Below are positions 27,694-35,606 of a DNA stretch of 49,350 bases, one piece after another. Under the pieces are notes generated by a model that saw only the letters and a list, made by a program, of their open reading frames with translations, was not told the origin of the DNA and ran no database searches. Origin of the DNA: a bacterium (GTDB taxonomy: Bacteria > Bacillota > Clostridia > Oscillospirales > Oscillospiraceae); the NCBI GenBank assembly GCA_004562395.1, contig SFQY01000037.1:1-49350 (forward strand), written 5' to 3'. The translations under genes were made by a program, and so were the position numbers. Within the stretch, counting starts at the first letter, position 1. Each line of letters begins with the position of its first letter.

Positions 27694-28401
27694 ATGAACG
27701 TGACCTATATCCACCACAGCTGTTTTCTGACTGAGACCGGGAGCTGCTATTATCTGTTTGACTACGATCAGGGACCGCTGCCGGCTTTGAATCCCCGCAA
27801 GCCCATTCTGGTGCTGGCCAGTCACGGCCATTCGGATCATTACCGGCCGGCTGTGTTTTCCATCCTGCGGGAGATGGGAATGGTCAGCATTCACGCGGTT
27901 CTGTCCCGGGATATTCCCCTTAAGACGGTGCCGGGGGACATTCCCTGTACGGCCGTCTCGGCCTACGAACGCGATACGCTGCCCCAGGGCCAGCGTCTGG
28001 TCACCTTCCGTTCCACGGATGAGGGCGTGGCCTTTCTGATCCAGGACGGTCAGGAGCTGATCTACCACGCGGGAGATTTGAACGATTGGGTCTGGGAGGG
28101 GGAACCGGATGCCGATAACCGCCGGATGACGGAAAGCTACCGCAGGCAGATCACGCTGTTGGCCGAAGAACTGGGGGGCCGTTCCCTGACGGCAGCCTTT
28201 GTTGTTCTGGACCCCAGGCAGGAAAAGGATTATGACAGGGGAATGCTGTATTTCCTCCGGCACATTGGAGGAAACCGCGTCTATCCCATGCATTACTGGG
28301 GAAACCCCCAGATCATTGACCGCTTTTTGCAGGAGCATCCCCAGTATCGCAGCCGGATCATGCTGACGGAGCAAGCCCATTCCGAATCAACCGATTTTTG
28401 A
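27694..28401 (+). CDS. MBL-fold metallo-hydrolase
   Basis: The 235-residue protein has the metallo-beta-lactamase fold, with the signature SHGHSDHY (43-50) giving His44, His46, Asp48 and His49 for two metal ions. It also shows a YHAGDLNDW second ligand strand and a C-terminal MHYWGNP. It resembles UlaG/RNase-Z-like small hydrolases of the family. These act on lactones, phosphoesters or thioesters, and the exact substrate cannot be told. Its own promoter lies upstream, and a glyoxalase-like gene starts 16 nt downstream, so the two may be one detoxification unit. Confidence 0.8.
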   Translation: MNVTYIHHSCFLTETGSCYYLFDYDQGPLPALNPRKPILVLASHGHSDHYRPAVFSILREMGMVSIHAVLSRDIPLKTVPGDIPCTAVSAYERDTLPQGQRLVTFRSTDEGVAFLIQDGQELIYHAGDLNDWVWEGEPDADNRRMTESYRRQITLLAEELGGRSLTAAFVVLDPRQEKDYDRGMLYFLRHIGGNRVYPMHYWGNPQIIDRFLQEHPQYRSRIMLTEQAHSESTDF

Positions 28402-28417
28402 AAGGAGAGTCATTGCC

Positions 28418-28780
28418 ATGAAATTTCAGATGTATCACGAAAACTACAATGTAACCGATCTGGACAGATCCCTGGCATTTTATGAAAAGGCCCTGGGACT
28501 TTACGAAAAACGCCGCATCAACGGGGACGGCTTTATCATTGTCTATGTGGGCAATGGGGAAAGCAGCTTTGAGCTGGAGCTGACCTGGCTGGAAGAGCAT
28601 CCCCAGGCTTATGATCTGGGAGAATGCGAATTCCACCTGGCCTTCCAAACGGATGACTACGAAGCGGCCCACAAGCTGCACGAGCAGATGGGCTGTATCT
28701 GCTTTGAAAATCCGGCCATGGGCATTTATTTCATCACCGATCCCGACGGCTACTGGCTGGAGATCGTTCCCGAGAGGTAA
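28418..28780 (+). CDS. Glyoxalase/VOC family protein (lactoylglutathione lyase-like)
   Basis: The 120-residue protein has the paired beta-alpha-beta-beta-beta modules of VOC enzymes. His7, Glu54, His73 and Glu115 are placed as the four metal ligands of glyoxalase I, and the last strand reads PDGYWLEIV. It probably acts on methylglyoxal adducts of a thiol, though VOC proteins vary widely. GAAAGGAG 11 nt before the ATG supports the start. It directly follows the MBL-fold gene, consistent with glyoxalase I and II-like partners, but that pairing is inference. Confidence 0.85.
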   Translation: MKFQMYHENYNVTDLDRSLAFYEKALGLYEKRRINGDGFIIVYVGNGESSFELELTWLEEHPQAYDLGECEFHLAFQTDDYEAAHKLHEQMGCICFENPAMGIYFITDPDGYWLEIVPER

Positions 28781-28809
28781 CGATTCAGTCACGATAGAGA
28801 GTTTTACGT

Positions 28810-28964
28810 AAATGATCGTTTAGCGGCCCAACGGCCCCCTCTGATGAGGGGGCTGTCAGCGAAGCTGACTGGGGGAGAGAAAGCCTGAAAGCTTTCGCAT
28901 TCCTCCCTCATCAGAGGGAGCCTTGTGGGTGCGCGGCAACCATCGGAGCGCTAAACGATCATTT
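28810..28964. repeat. MITE-like repeat, copy E (complete)
   Basis: This is the cleanest copy: AAATGATCGTTTAGCG (28810-28825) is the exact reverse complement of the right end at 28949-28964. The core holds the two facing GGCCCCCTCTGATGAGGG and CCTCATCAGAGGGAGCC blocks. TA flanks both ends, consistent with a 2-bp target duplication. Between the repeat and 29155 I see no further feature. Confidence 0.85.
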
Positions 28965-29154
28965 ATATGGGAAATATCGGGTACAACGGAATCGTTACCC
29001 CGGGAGGAAATAACTCTTTGCAGCCAGGCGCTGCCTGAAAACGGGATACCGCATCATCCATCGCCGGACGCCGGCTTACCCCGCCGGGCACGAATGAATC
29101 ACCAGGGGCAAAACGGAATCGATACGTTCCTTTCTTTTTGTGGGAAGTGCTTTT

Positions 29155-30072
29155 ATGGATCTTCGCAGTCTGAATTACTTCTCGGTGGTTGCCGAGGAAC
29201 TGAATTTCACCCGGGCCGCCCAGCGGCTCAGCATCAGCCAGCCGCCTCTGAGCAATCAGATCCGGAACCTGGAGGAGGAACTGGGTACCCCCCTTTTCAT
29301 CCGGGGCGGCAGATCCCTGCAGCTGACGGAAGCCGGAAAGCTTCTTTACCGCAGGGCCTCCCAGCTGCTGGACCTGGCGGAGCGCACCCGGGAGGAGGTA
29401 AGCTCCCTGGCCATGGGCCTGTCCGGTACCATCTGCCTGGGCAGCGTGGCGGGCCGGGCGCCCTTCCTGGCTGCCCGGTGGCTGGCGGGCTTCCGGGAGG
29501 AATACCCCCTGGTGCGCTTTGAGATCGTCAACGGCAGCAGCGATGACATCATCGATCAGATCCTCCGGGGCTTTATCGAATTGGGCATCATAGCCGCCCC
29601 CTATGACAGCGAGCATCTGGAGGGCATACCCGTAGGCGATGAGCCCTGGTGCGCGATCATGTCCGACCGGCATCCCCTGGCGGCCCAGCCCTCAGCGCCT
29701 CTGCCGCTGAAGTCCCTGGCCGGTCAGCCCCTCATCGTCCCCCACCGCCGCTCCCGCATCGATGAGATCCGAAGCTGGTTCCGTCTGGCCGGAGCGGAAC
29801 CCACCATCATCGGCGAGCATTCCAATTTCGTGGATGTGCTGGCCATGGCCCGGGCCAACGTAGGCATCAGCATTTTCCCCCAGACGACACCGGAGCCCAT
29901 GCCCGGCATCGTGTGCCGCCGGATCGTGGAGCCTTCCCACCGTGCCAGGTACCTGCTGGTACACAAGCGGAATGTCTCCATGTCCGAGCTTTCCCAGACC
30001 TTTCTGGATTTTGTCACCGACTATCTGGAGGAACACCCGGCGGATCTTCTGGACACGGAGCAGGAAGGGTAA
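29155..30072 (+). CDS. LysR family transcriptional regulator
   Basis: The 305-residue protein has the LysR winged-helix (1-60, with NFTRAAQRLSISQPPLSNQIRNLEEELG) and a C-terminal co-inducer-binding domain from about residue 90. LysR proteins bind DNA as tetramers and usually regulate a divergent gene, but the neighbour on the left is not divergent, so its target is unclear. ATG 29155 is preferred over an in-frame GTG at 29140, since GGAAG sits 7 nt upstream. It is followed by a terminator that it may share with the opposite-strand peptide genes. Confidence 0.9.
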   Translation: MDLRSLNYFSVVAEELNFTRAAQRLSISQPPLSNQIRNLEEELGTPLFIRGGRSLQLTEAGKLLYRRASQLLDLAERTREEVSSLAMGLSGTICLGSVAGRAPFLAARWLAGFREEYPLVRFEIVNGSSDDIIDQILRGFIELGIIAAPYDSEHLEGIPVGDEPWCAIMSDRHPLAAQPSAPLPLKSLAGQPLIVPHRRSRIDEIRSWFRLAGAEPTIIGEHSNFVDVLAMARANVGISIFPQTTPEPMPGIVCRRIVEPSHRARYLLVHKRNVSMSELSQTFLDFVTDYLEEHPADLLDTEQEG

Positions 30073-30091
30073 CCGGCCTTCGCGGACAGAA

Positions 30092-30128
30092 AAACCCCCG
30101 TCATTTGCACCGGCAAGTGACGGGGGTT
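30092..30128. terminator. Bidirectional terminator
   Basis: AACCCCCGTCA and TGACGGGGGTT pair across a loop, with an A-run on the left and TT on the right. It serves the LysR gene on the plus strand and the peptide genes on the minus strand. No gene is seen between it and 30181. Confidence 0.75.
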
Positions 30129-30180
30129 ATGAATTGTCAGTCATTGTCATCGTATTCCTCGCAGAATTGGATTTTGTAAG

Positions 30181-30243
30181 TTAATGCCGGAAGGTCTCGT
30201 AGTATTCGGCCAGAAGGGCTTCGATCTTCTTGATGGTTTTCAT
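30181..30243 (-). CDS. 20-residue amphipathic peptide, tandem copy 1
   Basis: The frame encodes MKTIKKIEALLAEYYETFRH and stops at TAA. It is the last of three minus-strand copies. GAAAGGAG sits 7-8 nt before the ATG. Hydrophobic residues at 4, 7, 10, 11, 14, 15 and 18 fall on one helical face while Lys and Glu fall on the other. No signal peptide or Cys is present, so it is not a typical lantibiotic precursor. No family is recognised. It lies divergently beside a sensor-transporter module, which suggests a transported or sensed peptide. Confidence 0.7.
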   Translation of the reverse strand: MKTIKKIEALLAEYYETFRH

Positions 30244-30282
30244 AGGGCTTCTCCTTTCTCCATTTTGGGGTCTTCTTCGGGA

Positions 30283-30345
30283 TCAGTGTTTAAAGGTCTC
30301 GTAGTATTCGGCCAGAAGGGCTTCGATCTTCTTGATGGTTTTCAT
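30283..30345 (-). CDS. 20-residue amphipathic peptide, tandem copy 2
   Basis: The frame encodes MKTIKKIEALLAEYYETFKH and differs from copy 1 by Arg19 to Lys and the stop codon. The ribosome site GAAAGGAG lies before the ATG. It starts exactly 102 nt from copy 1, and the intervening sequence is also conserved, so the unit arose by tandem duplication. The three frames are in register with one another, separated only by stop codons and a linker. Confidence 0.7.
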   Translation of the reverse strand: MKTIKKIEALLAEYYETFKH

Positions 30346-30384
30346 AGGGCTGCTCCTTTCTTCATTTTGGGGTCCTCTTTGGGA

Positions 30385-30447
30385 TCAGTGCTTAAAGGTT
30401 TCGTAGTAGGCGTTCAGCAGCGCTTCGATTTTCTTGACGATCTTCAT
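30385..30447 (-). CDS. 20-residue amphipathic peptide, tandem copy 3
   Basis: The frame encodes MKIVKKIEALLNAYYETFKH, the most diverged copy, yet substitutions are conservative (T3I, I4V, A12N, E13A) and keep the hydrophobic face. It is promoter-proximal, with AAAGGAGG 7 nt before the ATG, the strongest ribosome site of the three. Conservative change with a preserved pattern suggests selection on the peptide rather than on DNA. Confidence 0.72.
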   Translation of the reverse strand: MKIVKKIEALLNAYYETFKH

Positions 30448-30504
30448 GAAAGTCCCTCCTTTCTGCCCCCCGGCTTTTCCGTGCCGGTTGTTTTTCTTTC
30501 TGGC

Positions 30505-30533
30505 ATTATAATAATACACGTATAGTAAAAAGT
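30505..30533 (-). promoter_or_regulatory. Candidate promoter of the peptide genes
   Basis: On the minus strand TATAAT (30510-30505) is a perfect -10 box, with a weak ACTTTT at about 17 bp as -35. The poor -35 and A+T-rich ATACACGTAT around it would fit activator control. Confidence 0.5.
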
Positions 30534-30556
30534 AAAATACCAAAAACCAGCGGTCT

Positions 30557-30577
30557 GCTATATCTTTTTGATATAGC
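30557..30577. promoter_or_regulatory. GCTATATC-N5-GATATAGC palindrome
   Basis: A perfect 8-5-8 inverted repeat lies between the divergent peptide and response-regulator promoters. It could be a regulator site or, with its T-rich loop, an RNA hairpin. Confidence 0.45.
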
Positions 30578-30662
30578 TTTCAGGCGTTTTGCGGAACACA
30601 GGAAGGACCCTGACAACGCGGCCCCCGGACTTCGCCTGCGGGATCCGGAAGAACCTTTGACA

Positions 30663-30697
30663 ACAGGCTTGTTTTCTCTCTGCATCCGAAATATAAT
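30663..30697 (+). promoter_or_regulatory. Promoter of the response-regulator operon with ACA-N4-TGT site
   Basis: TTGTTT (30669-30674) and TATAAT (30692-30697) are 17 bp apart. ACA-GGCT-TGT (30663-30672) overlaps the -35 box and matches the core of the BceR-type site TNACA-N4-TGTAA. A TGACAAC sequence occurs at 30611 and again at 30658. Confidence 0.5.
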
Positions 30698-30772
30698 GGG
30701 GGCATCATGATAAGCTTGCGGGATAATGCCGATCAACGGATTGATACGGATGCCCGATGAAAAGGAGAAAAC

Positions 30773-31459
30773 ATGAACCGGATTTTGCTGCTGGAAGACG
30801 ATTTGAGTTTGGTAAACGGTCTGTCCTTTGCCTTTAAAAAGCAGGGCTTTGAAACGGATATTGCCAGGACCATTCAGGAAGCGGAGGACCTCTGGACAGA
30901 GGGAAAATATGATCTGCTGGTTTTGGATGTGTCGCTGCCGGACGGTTCCGGCTTCGCGTTCTGCCAAAGGGTCCGGCAGGGGTCCAAGGTGCCCATTATC
31001 TTTCTGACCGCCTCCGACGAGGAAACAAGCATCATTATGGGGCTGGACATCGGCGGCGATGATTACATCACGAAGCCCTTCAAGCTGGGAGTGTTGATAT
31101 CGCGGATGAACGCCCTGCTTCGGCGGGCAAAGGACTTCGGTTCGTCGGATACGAAGCTGGAATCCAACGGGATCACAGTCCTTTTGCTGCAGGGACAGGC
31201 GTACAAGAACGGGGAGCTTCTGGATCTGAGCGCGGGAGAATGGAAGCTCCTGTGCCTGTTCCTGCGCAATCCCAACACGGTGCTTTCCAAGGAGCGGATC
31301 CTGGAGAAATTGTGGGACTGCGAGGGCAGCTTCATCGACAGCAGCACCCTGACCGTATACATACGCCGGCTGCGGATCAAGGTGGAGGACAATCCCAGCC
31401 AGCCGCAGATGCTCCTGACCGTCCGGGGCATGGGATACAAATGGAATGTGATTCGCTGA
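30773..31459 (+). CDS. OmpR/BceR-type response regulator
   Basis: The 228-residue protein has a receiver domain with Asp9/Asp10, phospho-acceptor Asp52, Thr79 and Lys101, then a winged-helix DNA-binding domain with SAGEWKLLCLFLRNPNTVLSKERILEKLWD and a TVRGMGYKW wing. It begins the RR-HK-ATPase-permease series typical of Bce-type peptide detoxification modules. AAAGGAG is 8 nt before the ATG. The likely targets are its own operon and the divergent peptide genes; this is inference from the site pattern. Confidence 0.93.
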   Translation: MNRILLLEDDLSLVNGLSFAFKKQGFETDIARTIQEAEDLWTEGKYDLLVLDVSLPDGSGFAFCQRVRQGSKVPIIFLTASDEETSIIMGLDIGGDDYITKPFKLGVLISRMNALLRRAKDFGSSDTKLESNGITVLLLQGQAYKNGELLDLSAGEWKLLCLFLRNPNTVLSKERILEKLWDCEGSFIDSSTLTVYIRRLRIKVEDNPSQPQMLLTVRGMGYKWNVIR

Positions 31460-31467
31460 GGTGTACC

Positions 31468-32505
31468 ATGAGAATGTTGGCTGACAAGGATATCAAGCGG
31501 TTGTTTCTCGGGATGATCTGTGTGATGGCTGCGTTCCTCCTGCTGTCCCAGATGGCAGTCTGGATGCAGTTTGGGGCATTCTCCCTTCCGCTGTTTGCGC
31601 TCTCCCTGCTGGCGGCAGGTGGTATTTTTGCGATCTGTTATTGGTATTTTCGCAGGCGAAACAAAATACTGGAACAGGCTGCGGCGCAGATCCGGGCCTA
31701 TCTTGACGGGAATACGGATGCCCGCATCGACTGCGACGAGGAAGGAGAACTCTACCATCTGTTCCACTGCGTCAACACCCTGGCAGCGGTGCTGAACGCC
31801 TATGCCGCCAATGAAAACCGGGAAAAGGAATTTCTGAAAAATACCATATCCGACATTTCCCATCAGCTGAAAACGCCCCTTGCCGCGCTGAATATTTACA
31901 ACGGCCTGCTGCAGGGGGAGGCGGAAGCGTATCCGGCGATCAAAGAATTTGCGGAATTGTCGGAGCAGGAGCTGGACCGGATCGAGACGCTGGTGCAAAG
32001 CCTGCTGAAAATCACAAAGCTGGATGCTGGTTCCATCGTCATTGAAAAGCATTCGGAAAATGTATCAGACATGCTGAGGGATGTGGAGCTGCATTTCGCG
32101 TACCGGGCAAAGCAGGAGCAGAAGGAAATTGTTCTGTCCGGGACGGACGATATCTGGCTTTCCTGCGACCGGGACTGGATGCTGGAAGCCATGGACAACA
32201 TTGTGAAAAATGCTCTTGACCATACGGCCAAAGGCGGCTGTATCCGGATGGAATGGCAGCAGTCCGCGTCCATGCTTCAGATCCTCATAAAGGACAATGG
32301 AAGCGGGATCCACCCGGAGGACCTGCATCATATCTTCAAACGGTTCTACCGCAGCCGCTTTTCCCAGGACACCCAGGGAATTGGCCTCGGTCTGCCTCTT
32401 GCGAAAGCGATCATAGAAGCCCATAGCGGTACGATTACCGTGGACAGCGAACTGGGCGTTGGAACCACCTTCACTGTCTGCTTTCGAATTCCTACAGAAT
32501 TGTAG
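31468..32505 (+). CDS. Intramembrane-sensing histidine kinase (BceS-like)
   Basis: The 345-residue kinase has two membrane helices (about 11-31 and 39-60) with an extracellular loop of only some seven residues, so it lacks an external sensor and probably reads the state of the transporter. The phospho-acceptor box ISDISHQLKTPLAAL carries His132, followed by the N-box NIVKNALDH and the ATP-binding KDNGSGI and GIGLGLPLAKAI. The ATG at 31468 is preceded by GAGGTG and lies 8 nt after the regulator stop; an ATG at 31474 is possible. Confidence 0.9.
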   Translation: MRMLADKDIKRLFLGMICVMAAFLLLSQMAVWMQFGAFSLPLFALSLLAAGGIFAICYWYFRRRNKILEQAAAQIRAYLDGNTDARIDCDEEGELYHLFHCVNTLAAVLNAYAANENREKEFLKNTISDISHQLKTPLAALNIYNGLLQGEAEAYPAIKEFAELSEQELDRIETLVQSLLKITKLDAGSIVIEKHSENVSDMLRDVELHFAYRAKQEQKEIVLSGTDDIWLSCDRDWMLEAMDNIVKNALDHTAKGGCIRMEWQQSASMLQILIKDNGSGIHPEDLHHIFKRFYRSRFSQDTQGIGLGLPLAKAIIEAHSGTITVDSELGVGTTFTVCFRIPTEL

Positions 32506-32506
32506 G
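32491..32506. promoter_or_regulatory. CCTACA-GAAT-TGTAGG palindrome before the ABC genes
   Basis: A perfect 6-4-6 inverted repeat overlaps the kinase stop and lies 75 nt before the ATPase start. Its TACA-N4-TGTA core matches the BceR-type pattern and could give the transporter genes an extra promoter input. Confidence 0.45.
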
Positions 32507-32581
32507 ATTCCAGTCATGCTGCTGTAAGGAACGGATGGTATTCTTCCAGTAGAATCCAAATTTGAAAGAGGTGCTTATTTT

Positions 32582-33265
32582 ATGGATTTATTGGAAGTAC
32601 AGTCCCTTTCCAAAACCTATGGCAGCGGGGAAACGGCGGTACATGCTTTGAAGAACGTCAGCTTTTCCGTCCCCAAGGGAGAATTTGTGGCGGTTGTCGG
32701 AGAATCAGGATCCGGCAAAAGTACGCTGCTCAATCTGATCGGCGGACTGGACACGCCCACGTCGGGCAAGGTGTTGATCGACGGCAAGGATATTTTTACC
32801 ATGAATGACCGAAAGCTGACTGTGTTCCGGCGCCGGAATATCGGGTTTATCTTTCAGGCCTTCAACCTTGTGCCGGAGCTGACCGTGGAGCAGAACATTA
32901 TTTTTCCCATGCTGCTGGACTACCAGAAGCCGGACAGGAAGTATCTGGAGGAACTGCTGACGGTGCTGAACCTGAAAGAGCGCCGCAGCCACTTGCCCAA
33001 CCAGCTCTCCGGCGGTCAGCAGCAGAGAGTGGCCATCGGCCGGGCGCTGATCACCCGCCCGTCTCTCATCCTTGCCGATGAGCCGACAGGAAATCTGGAC
33101 AGCAGGAACAGCAGCGAGGTCATTGCCCTGCTGAAAGAGGCATCGAAGAAGTATGAGCAGACCATCCTCATGATCACCCACAACCGCCAGCTGGCCCAGA
33201 CCGCGGATCGGGTTTTGCAGGTCTCAGACGGCGTCCTCACGGATTTCGGGAGGTGCCGGGAATGA
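32582..33265 (+). CDS. ABC transporter ATPase (MacB/BceA/LolD type)
   Basis: The 227-residue ATPase has a Walker A GESGSGKST (40-48), Q-loop region IFQAFNLVPELTVEQN, the signature LSGGQQQRVAIGRAL (about 141-155), Walker B LILADEPTGNLDS and the H-loop ITHN. The TGNLDS form is characteristic of ATPases that work with FtsX-type permeases, which drive mechanotransmission or peptide removal rather than classical import. The permease start overlaps its stop by ATGA, so expression is coupled. Confidence 0.93.
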   Translation: MDLLEVQSLSKTYGSGETAVHALKNVSFSVPKGEFVAVVGESGSGKSTLLNLIGGLDTPTSGKVLIDGKDIFTMNDRKLTVFRRRNIGFIFQAFNLVPELTVEQNIIFPMLLDYQKPDRKYLEELLTVLNLKERRSHLPNQLSGGQQQRVAIGRALITRPSLILADEPTGNLDSRNSSEVIALLKEASKKYEQTILMITHNRQLAQTADRVLQVSDGVLTDFGRCRE

Positions 33266-35598
33266 AAAGCTACCTCAGCCTGATTCCCATCTCCGCAAAG
33301 GTACGAAAGCGGCAGAACCGAATGACGATCCTGTGTATTGTGATATCGGTGTTTCTGGTTACGGCGGTGTTCAGCATGGCGGACATGGCGATCCGCATGG
33401 AAACCAGCAATCGCATAGAGAAAGATGGAAGCTGGCATCTGCTGCTTCGGAATATTTCCGCAAGTACCGCAAGAGAAATTTCCCGTAGAGACGATGTTGC
33501 CGCATTTTCTCCTTATGGGAATCTGAATAGCTCCATTGACCGCAATTTCTTCGTTGGCGGAAAACAAGCCGCAATCTGCGGCGCGGAGAAAGACCTTGCG
33601 AAAATGCTGCCGGGTTTTCAGGATGAAACCTATCCTTCTGATGATGAGGTAATTGTATCCAGAAACATTCAGGATGTCATGGATGTGGCTATTGGGGACT
33701 TCGTTACACTGGAGATGCCCAATGGCCGCACAAAAGCTCTGAAAATCGTGGGGTTTAATCAGGATACAGCGGTTGCCTCAGAGTATGATGCACTGGCATT
33801 GTTTACAAATCTCAAAACATTTGATGACATCCAAAGCCAGAACGAAGAGATCGGAGATTTACAATACTACCTCCAGTTTAAGAAGCATACCAATCTGCGA
33901 AAAGCAATTACAGAGATCAAAGAGCAATATGGGCTTCCGGATAGCAGTGTGGGAGAAAATGCCTACATTCTCGCCATGAGTCTGAGCAGCGATAACAGCT
34001 ATATTCTGGGACTTTACATGGTAGCTGCAGTGTTGGCTGTCATGGTAATACTTGCAGGCGTTTTTATGATTGCGGCGAGTCTCAACAGCAATGTGATGCA
34101 GCGTACCAGCTTTTACGGAATGCTGCGATGCCTGGGTGCGGCCAGGAATCAGGTCATGAAGCTGGTTCGGCTGGAAGCACTGAACTGGTGCAAAACAGCC
34201 GTTCCATTGGGTATCGCATTGGGGACAGCTGTCACATGGGGATTGTGTTTGCTCATGCACATTTGGGTAGGCGGGGAATTCAGGGCCTTGCCGTTGTGGG
34301 AAATCAGTCCTGTGGGAATTCTGTGCGGCGGCATCAGCGGTGTTGTCACCGTGTGGGCCGCATCCGCTTCCCCTGCGAAAAAGGCTTCCAAGGTGTCACC
34401 GATTGCGGCAGTATCCGGCAATACGGAGAGGATCCCTTCCGGGAAGGCATCTTCCTATCCCGGAAGTCGTGGCAGCGTGGATATCTCGCTGGGAGTTTCC
34501 CATGCGGTCAGCTCTAAGAAAAGCCTGATTCTGATGACCGGCTCCTTTGCGCTGAGTATCATCCTGTTTCTCTGCTTCTCCGTGCTGCTGGGCTGGATCG
34601 GCATCGCTCTGAACTCCCTGAAGCCCTACACCCCGGATATTTCTCTTTACTGCGGGGCAGAGGAAGAGGGACTTTCCCGAAATCTTCCGGCGGAATTACA
34701 GAGCCTTCCCGGGGTGAAGCGCGCCTTTGGCAGGATGCACCAGTTTCTTCCCGCAGCCTATGAGGGAAAACAGGGGCATATTGATCTCATTTCCTACGAC
34801 GAAACCCAGTTCCGTTGGGCAAAGGCGGATCTGGTAAAGGGCGATTTACCAAAGGACACGGACGATGATGCCTTCTATGTCCTGTCCGTTTTTGACAAAA
34901 GCAACTCTCTGACGGTGGGCGATACCATCAAGCTGGACGGGGCGGAGCTGACGGTCTCCGGCGTTCTGAATGACAGTCCCTTTGACGCCAGTGACAGCCC
35001 GACCATTATCTGCACGGAAGAAACCTTCCAGAAACTGACTCAGAAGCAGACCTACGAGGTCATTGATATTCAGCTGGTGGAAAAGGCATCCGATTCGGAT
35101 GTAGCAGGGCTTCGGTCTTTGGTAAACGCACAGGGCGTGGACATTCTCTTTTCTGATCGCAGAGAGGGCAATCAACTGGTGAACAGCACCTATTGGGCAT
35201 TTACGCTTTTTGTCTATGCGTTTCTGGCTGTGATCGCCCTGATTACCATCTTAAACATCGTCAACAGCATTTCTCTCAGTGTATCCGCCAGAATACGGCA
35301 GTATGGTATTATGCGGGCAGTGGGAATGGACGAGGGGCAGATTATGCGCATGATTACTTCCGAAGCTGCAGCCTATGGGGTCATCGGTCTGATCGTGGGA
35401 TGCGCTGCAGGACTTCCTCTGTACCGGTATCTGTACCGCCTTATGATCACCCACTATTTCGGCATCGAACCTCCGATTCCCTGGGCGTGTCTCATCATCT
35501 GTTTCGGTATCACAGTGGTTTCCGTTTGCATTGCCGCGTATACACCGGTCAAACGAATCCGCGATATGGCGATTACAGAAACCATCAACGAATTATAA
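33262..35598 (+). CDS. FtsX-like ABC permease with two external domains
   Basis: The 778-residue protein has a first helix at about 21-43, a large external region to about 245, three helices, a linker, a fifth helix at about 420-445, a second external region to about 645, then three helices ending in the FtsX core (SLSVSARIRQYGIMRAVGM). Two FtsX domains with two external parts distinguish it from BceB, which has one. It would form a dimer with the upstream ATPase; possible roles are export, extraction or sensing of the amphipathic peptides. ATG 33262 overlaps the ATPase stop and has GGGAGG 8 nt upstream, so the earlier GTG at 33253 is rejected. Confidence 0.9.
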   Translation: MKSYLSLIPISAKVRKRQNRMTILCIVISVFLVTAVFSMADMAIRMETSNRIEKDGSWHLLLRNISASTAREISRRDDVAAFSPYGNLNSSIDRNFFVGGKQAAICGAEKDLAKMLPGFQDETYPSDDEVIVSRNIQDVMDVAIGDFVTLEMPNGRTKALKIVGFNQDTAVASEYDALALFTNLKTFDDIQSQNEEIGDLQYYLQFKKHTNLRKAITEIKEQYGLPDSSVGENAYILAMSLSSDNSYILGLYMVAAVLAVMVILAGVFMIAASLNSNVMQRTSFYGMLRCLGAARNQVMKLVRLEALNWCKTAVPLGIALGTAVTWGLCLLMHIWVGGEFRALPLWEISPVGILCGGISGVVTVWAASASPAKKASKVSPIAAVSGNTERIPSGKASSYPGSRGSVDISLGVSHAVSSKKSLILMTGSFALSIILFLCFSVLLGWIGIALNSLKPYTPDISLYCGAEEEGLSRNLPAELQSLPGVKRAFGRMHQFLPAAYEGKQGHIDLISYDETQFRWAKADLVKGDLPKDTDDDAFYVLSVFDKSNSLTVGDTIKLDGAELTVSGVLNDSPFDASDSPTIICTEETFQKLTQKQTYEVIDIQLVEKASDSDVAGLRSLVNAQGVDILFSDRREGNQLVNSTYWAFTLFVYAFLAVIALITILNIVNSISLSVSARIRQYGIMRAVGMDEGQIMRMITSEAAAYGVIGLIVGCAAGLPLYRYLYRLMITHYFGIEPPIPWACLIICFGITVVSVCIAAYTPVKRIRDMAITETINEL

Positions 35599-35606
35599 CA
35601 GGAAAC

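Noticed and set aside
30130..30180. A possible 7-codon frame downstream of peptide copy 1 (minus strand)
   Set aside because: It does not resemble the peptide family and is too short to support, despite a GAGGAA upstream.
30184..30525. A plus-strand frame of 113 residues with internal repeats across the tandem peptides
   Set aside because: Its repeats simply reflect the 102-nt tandem units; the minus-strand frames each have a ribosome site and conserved ends, so the peptides are preferred.
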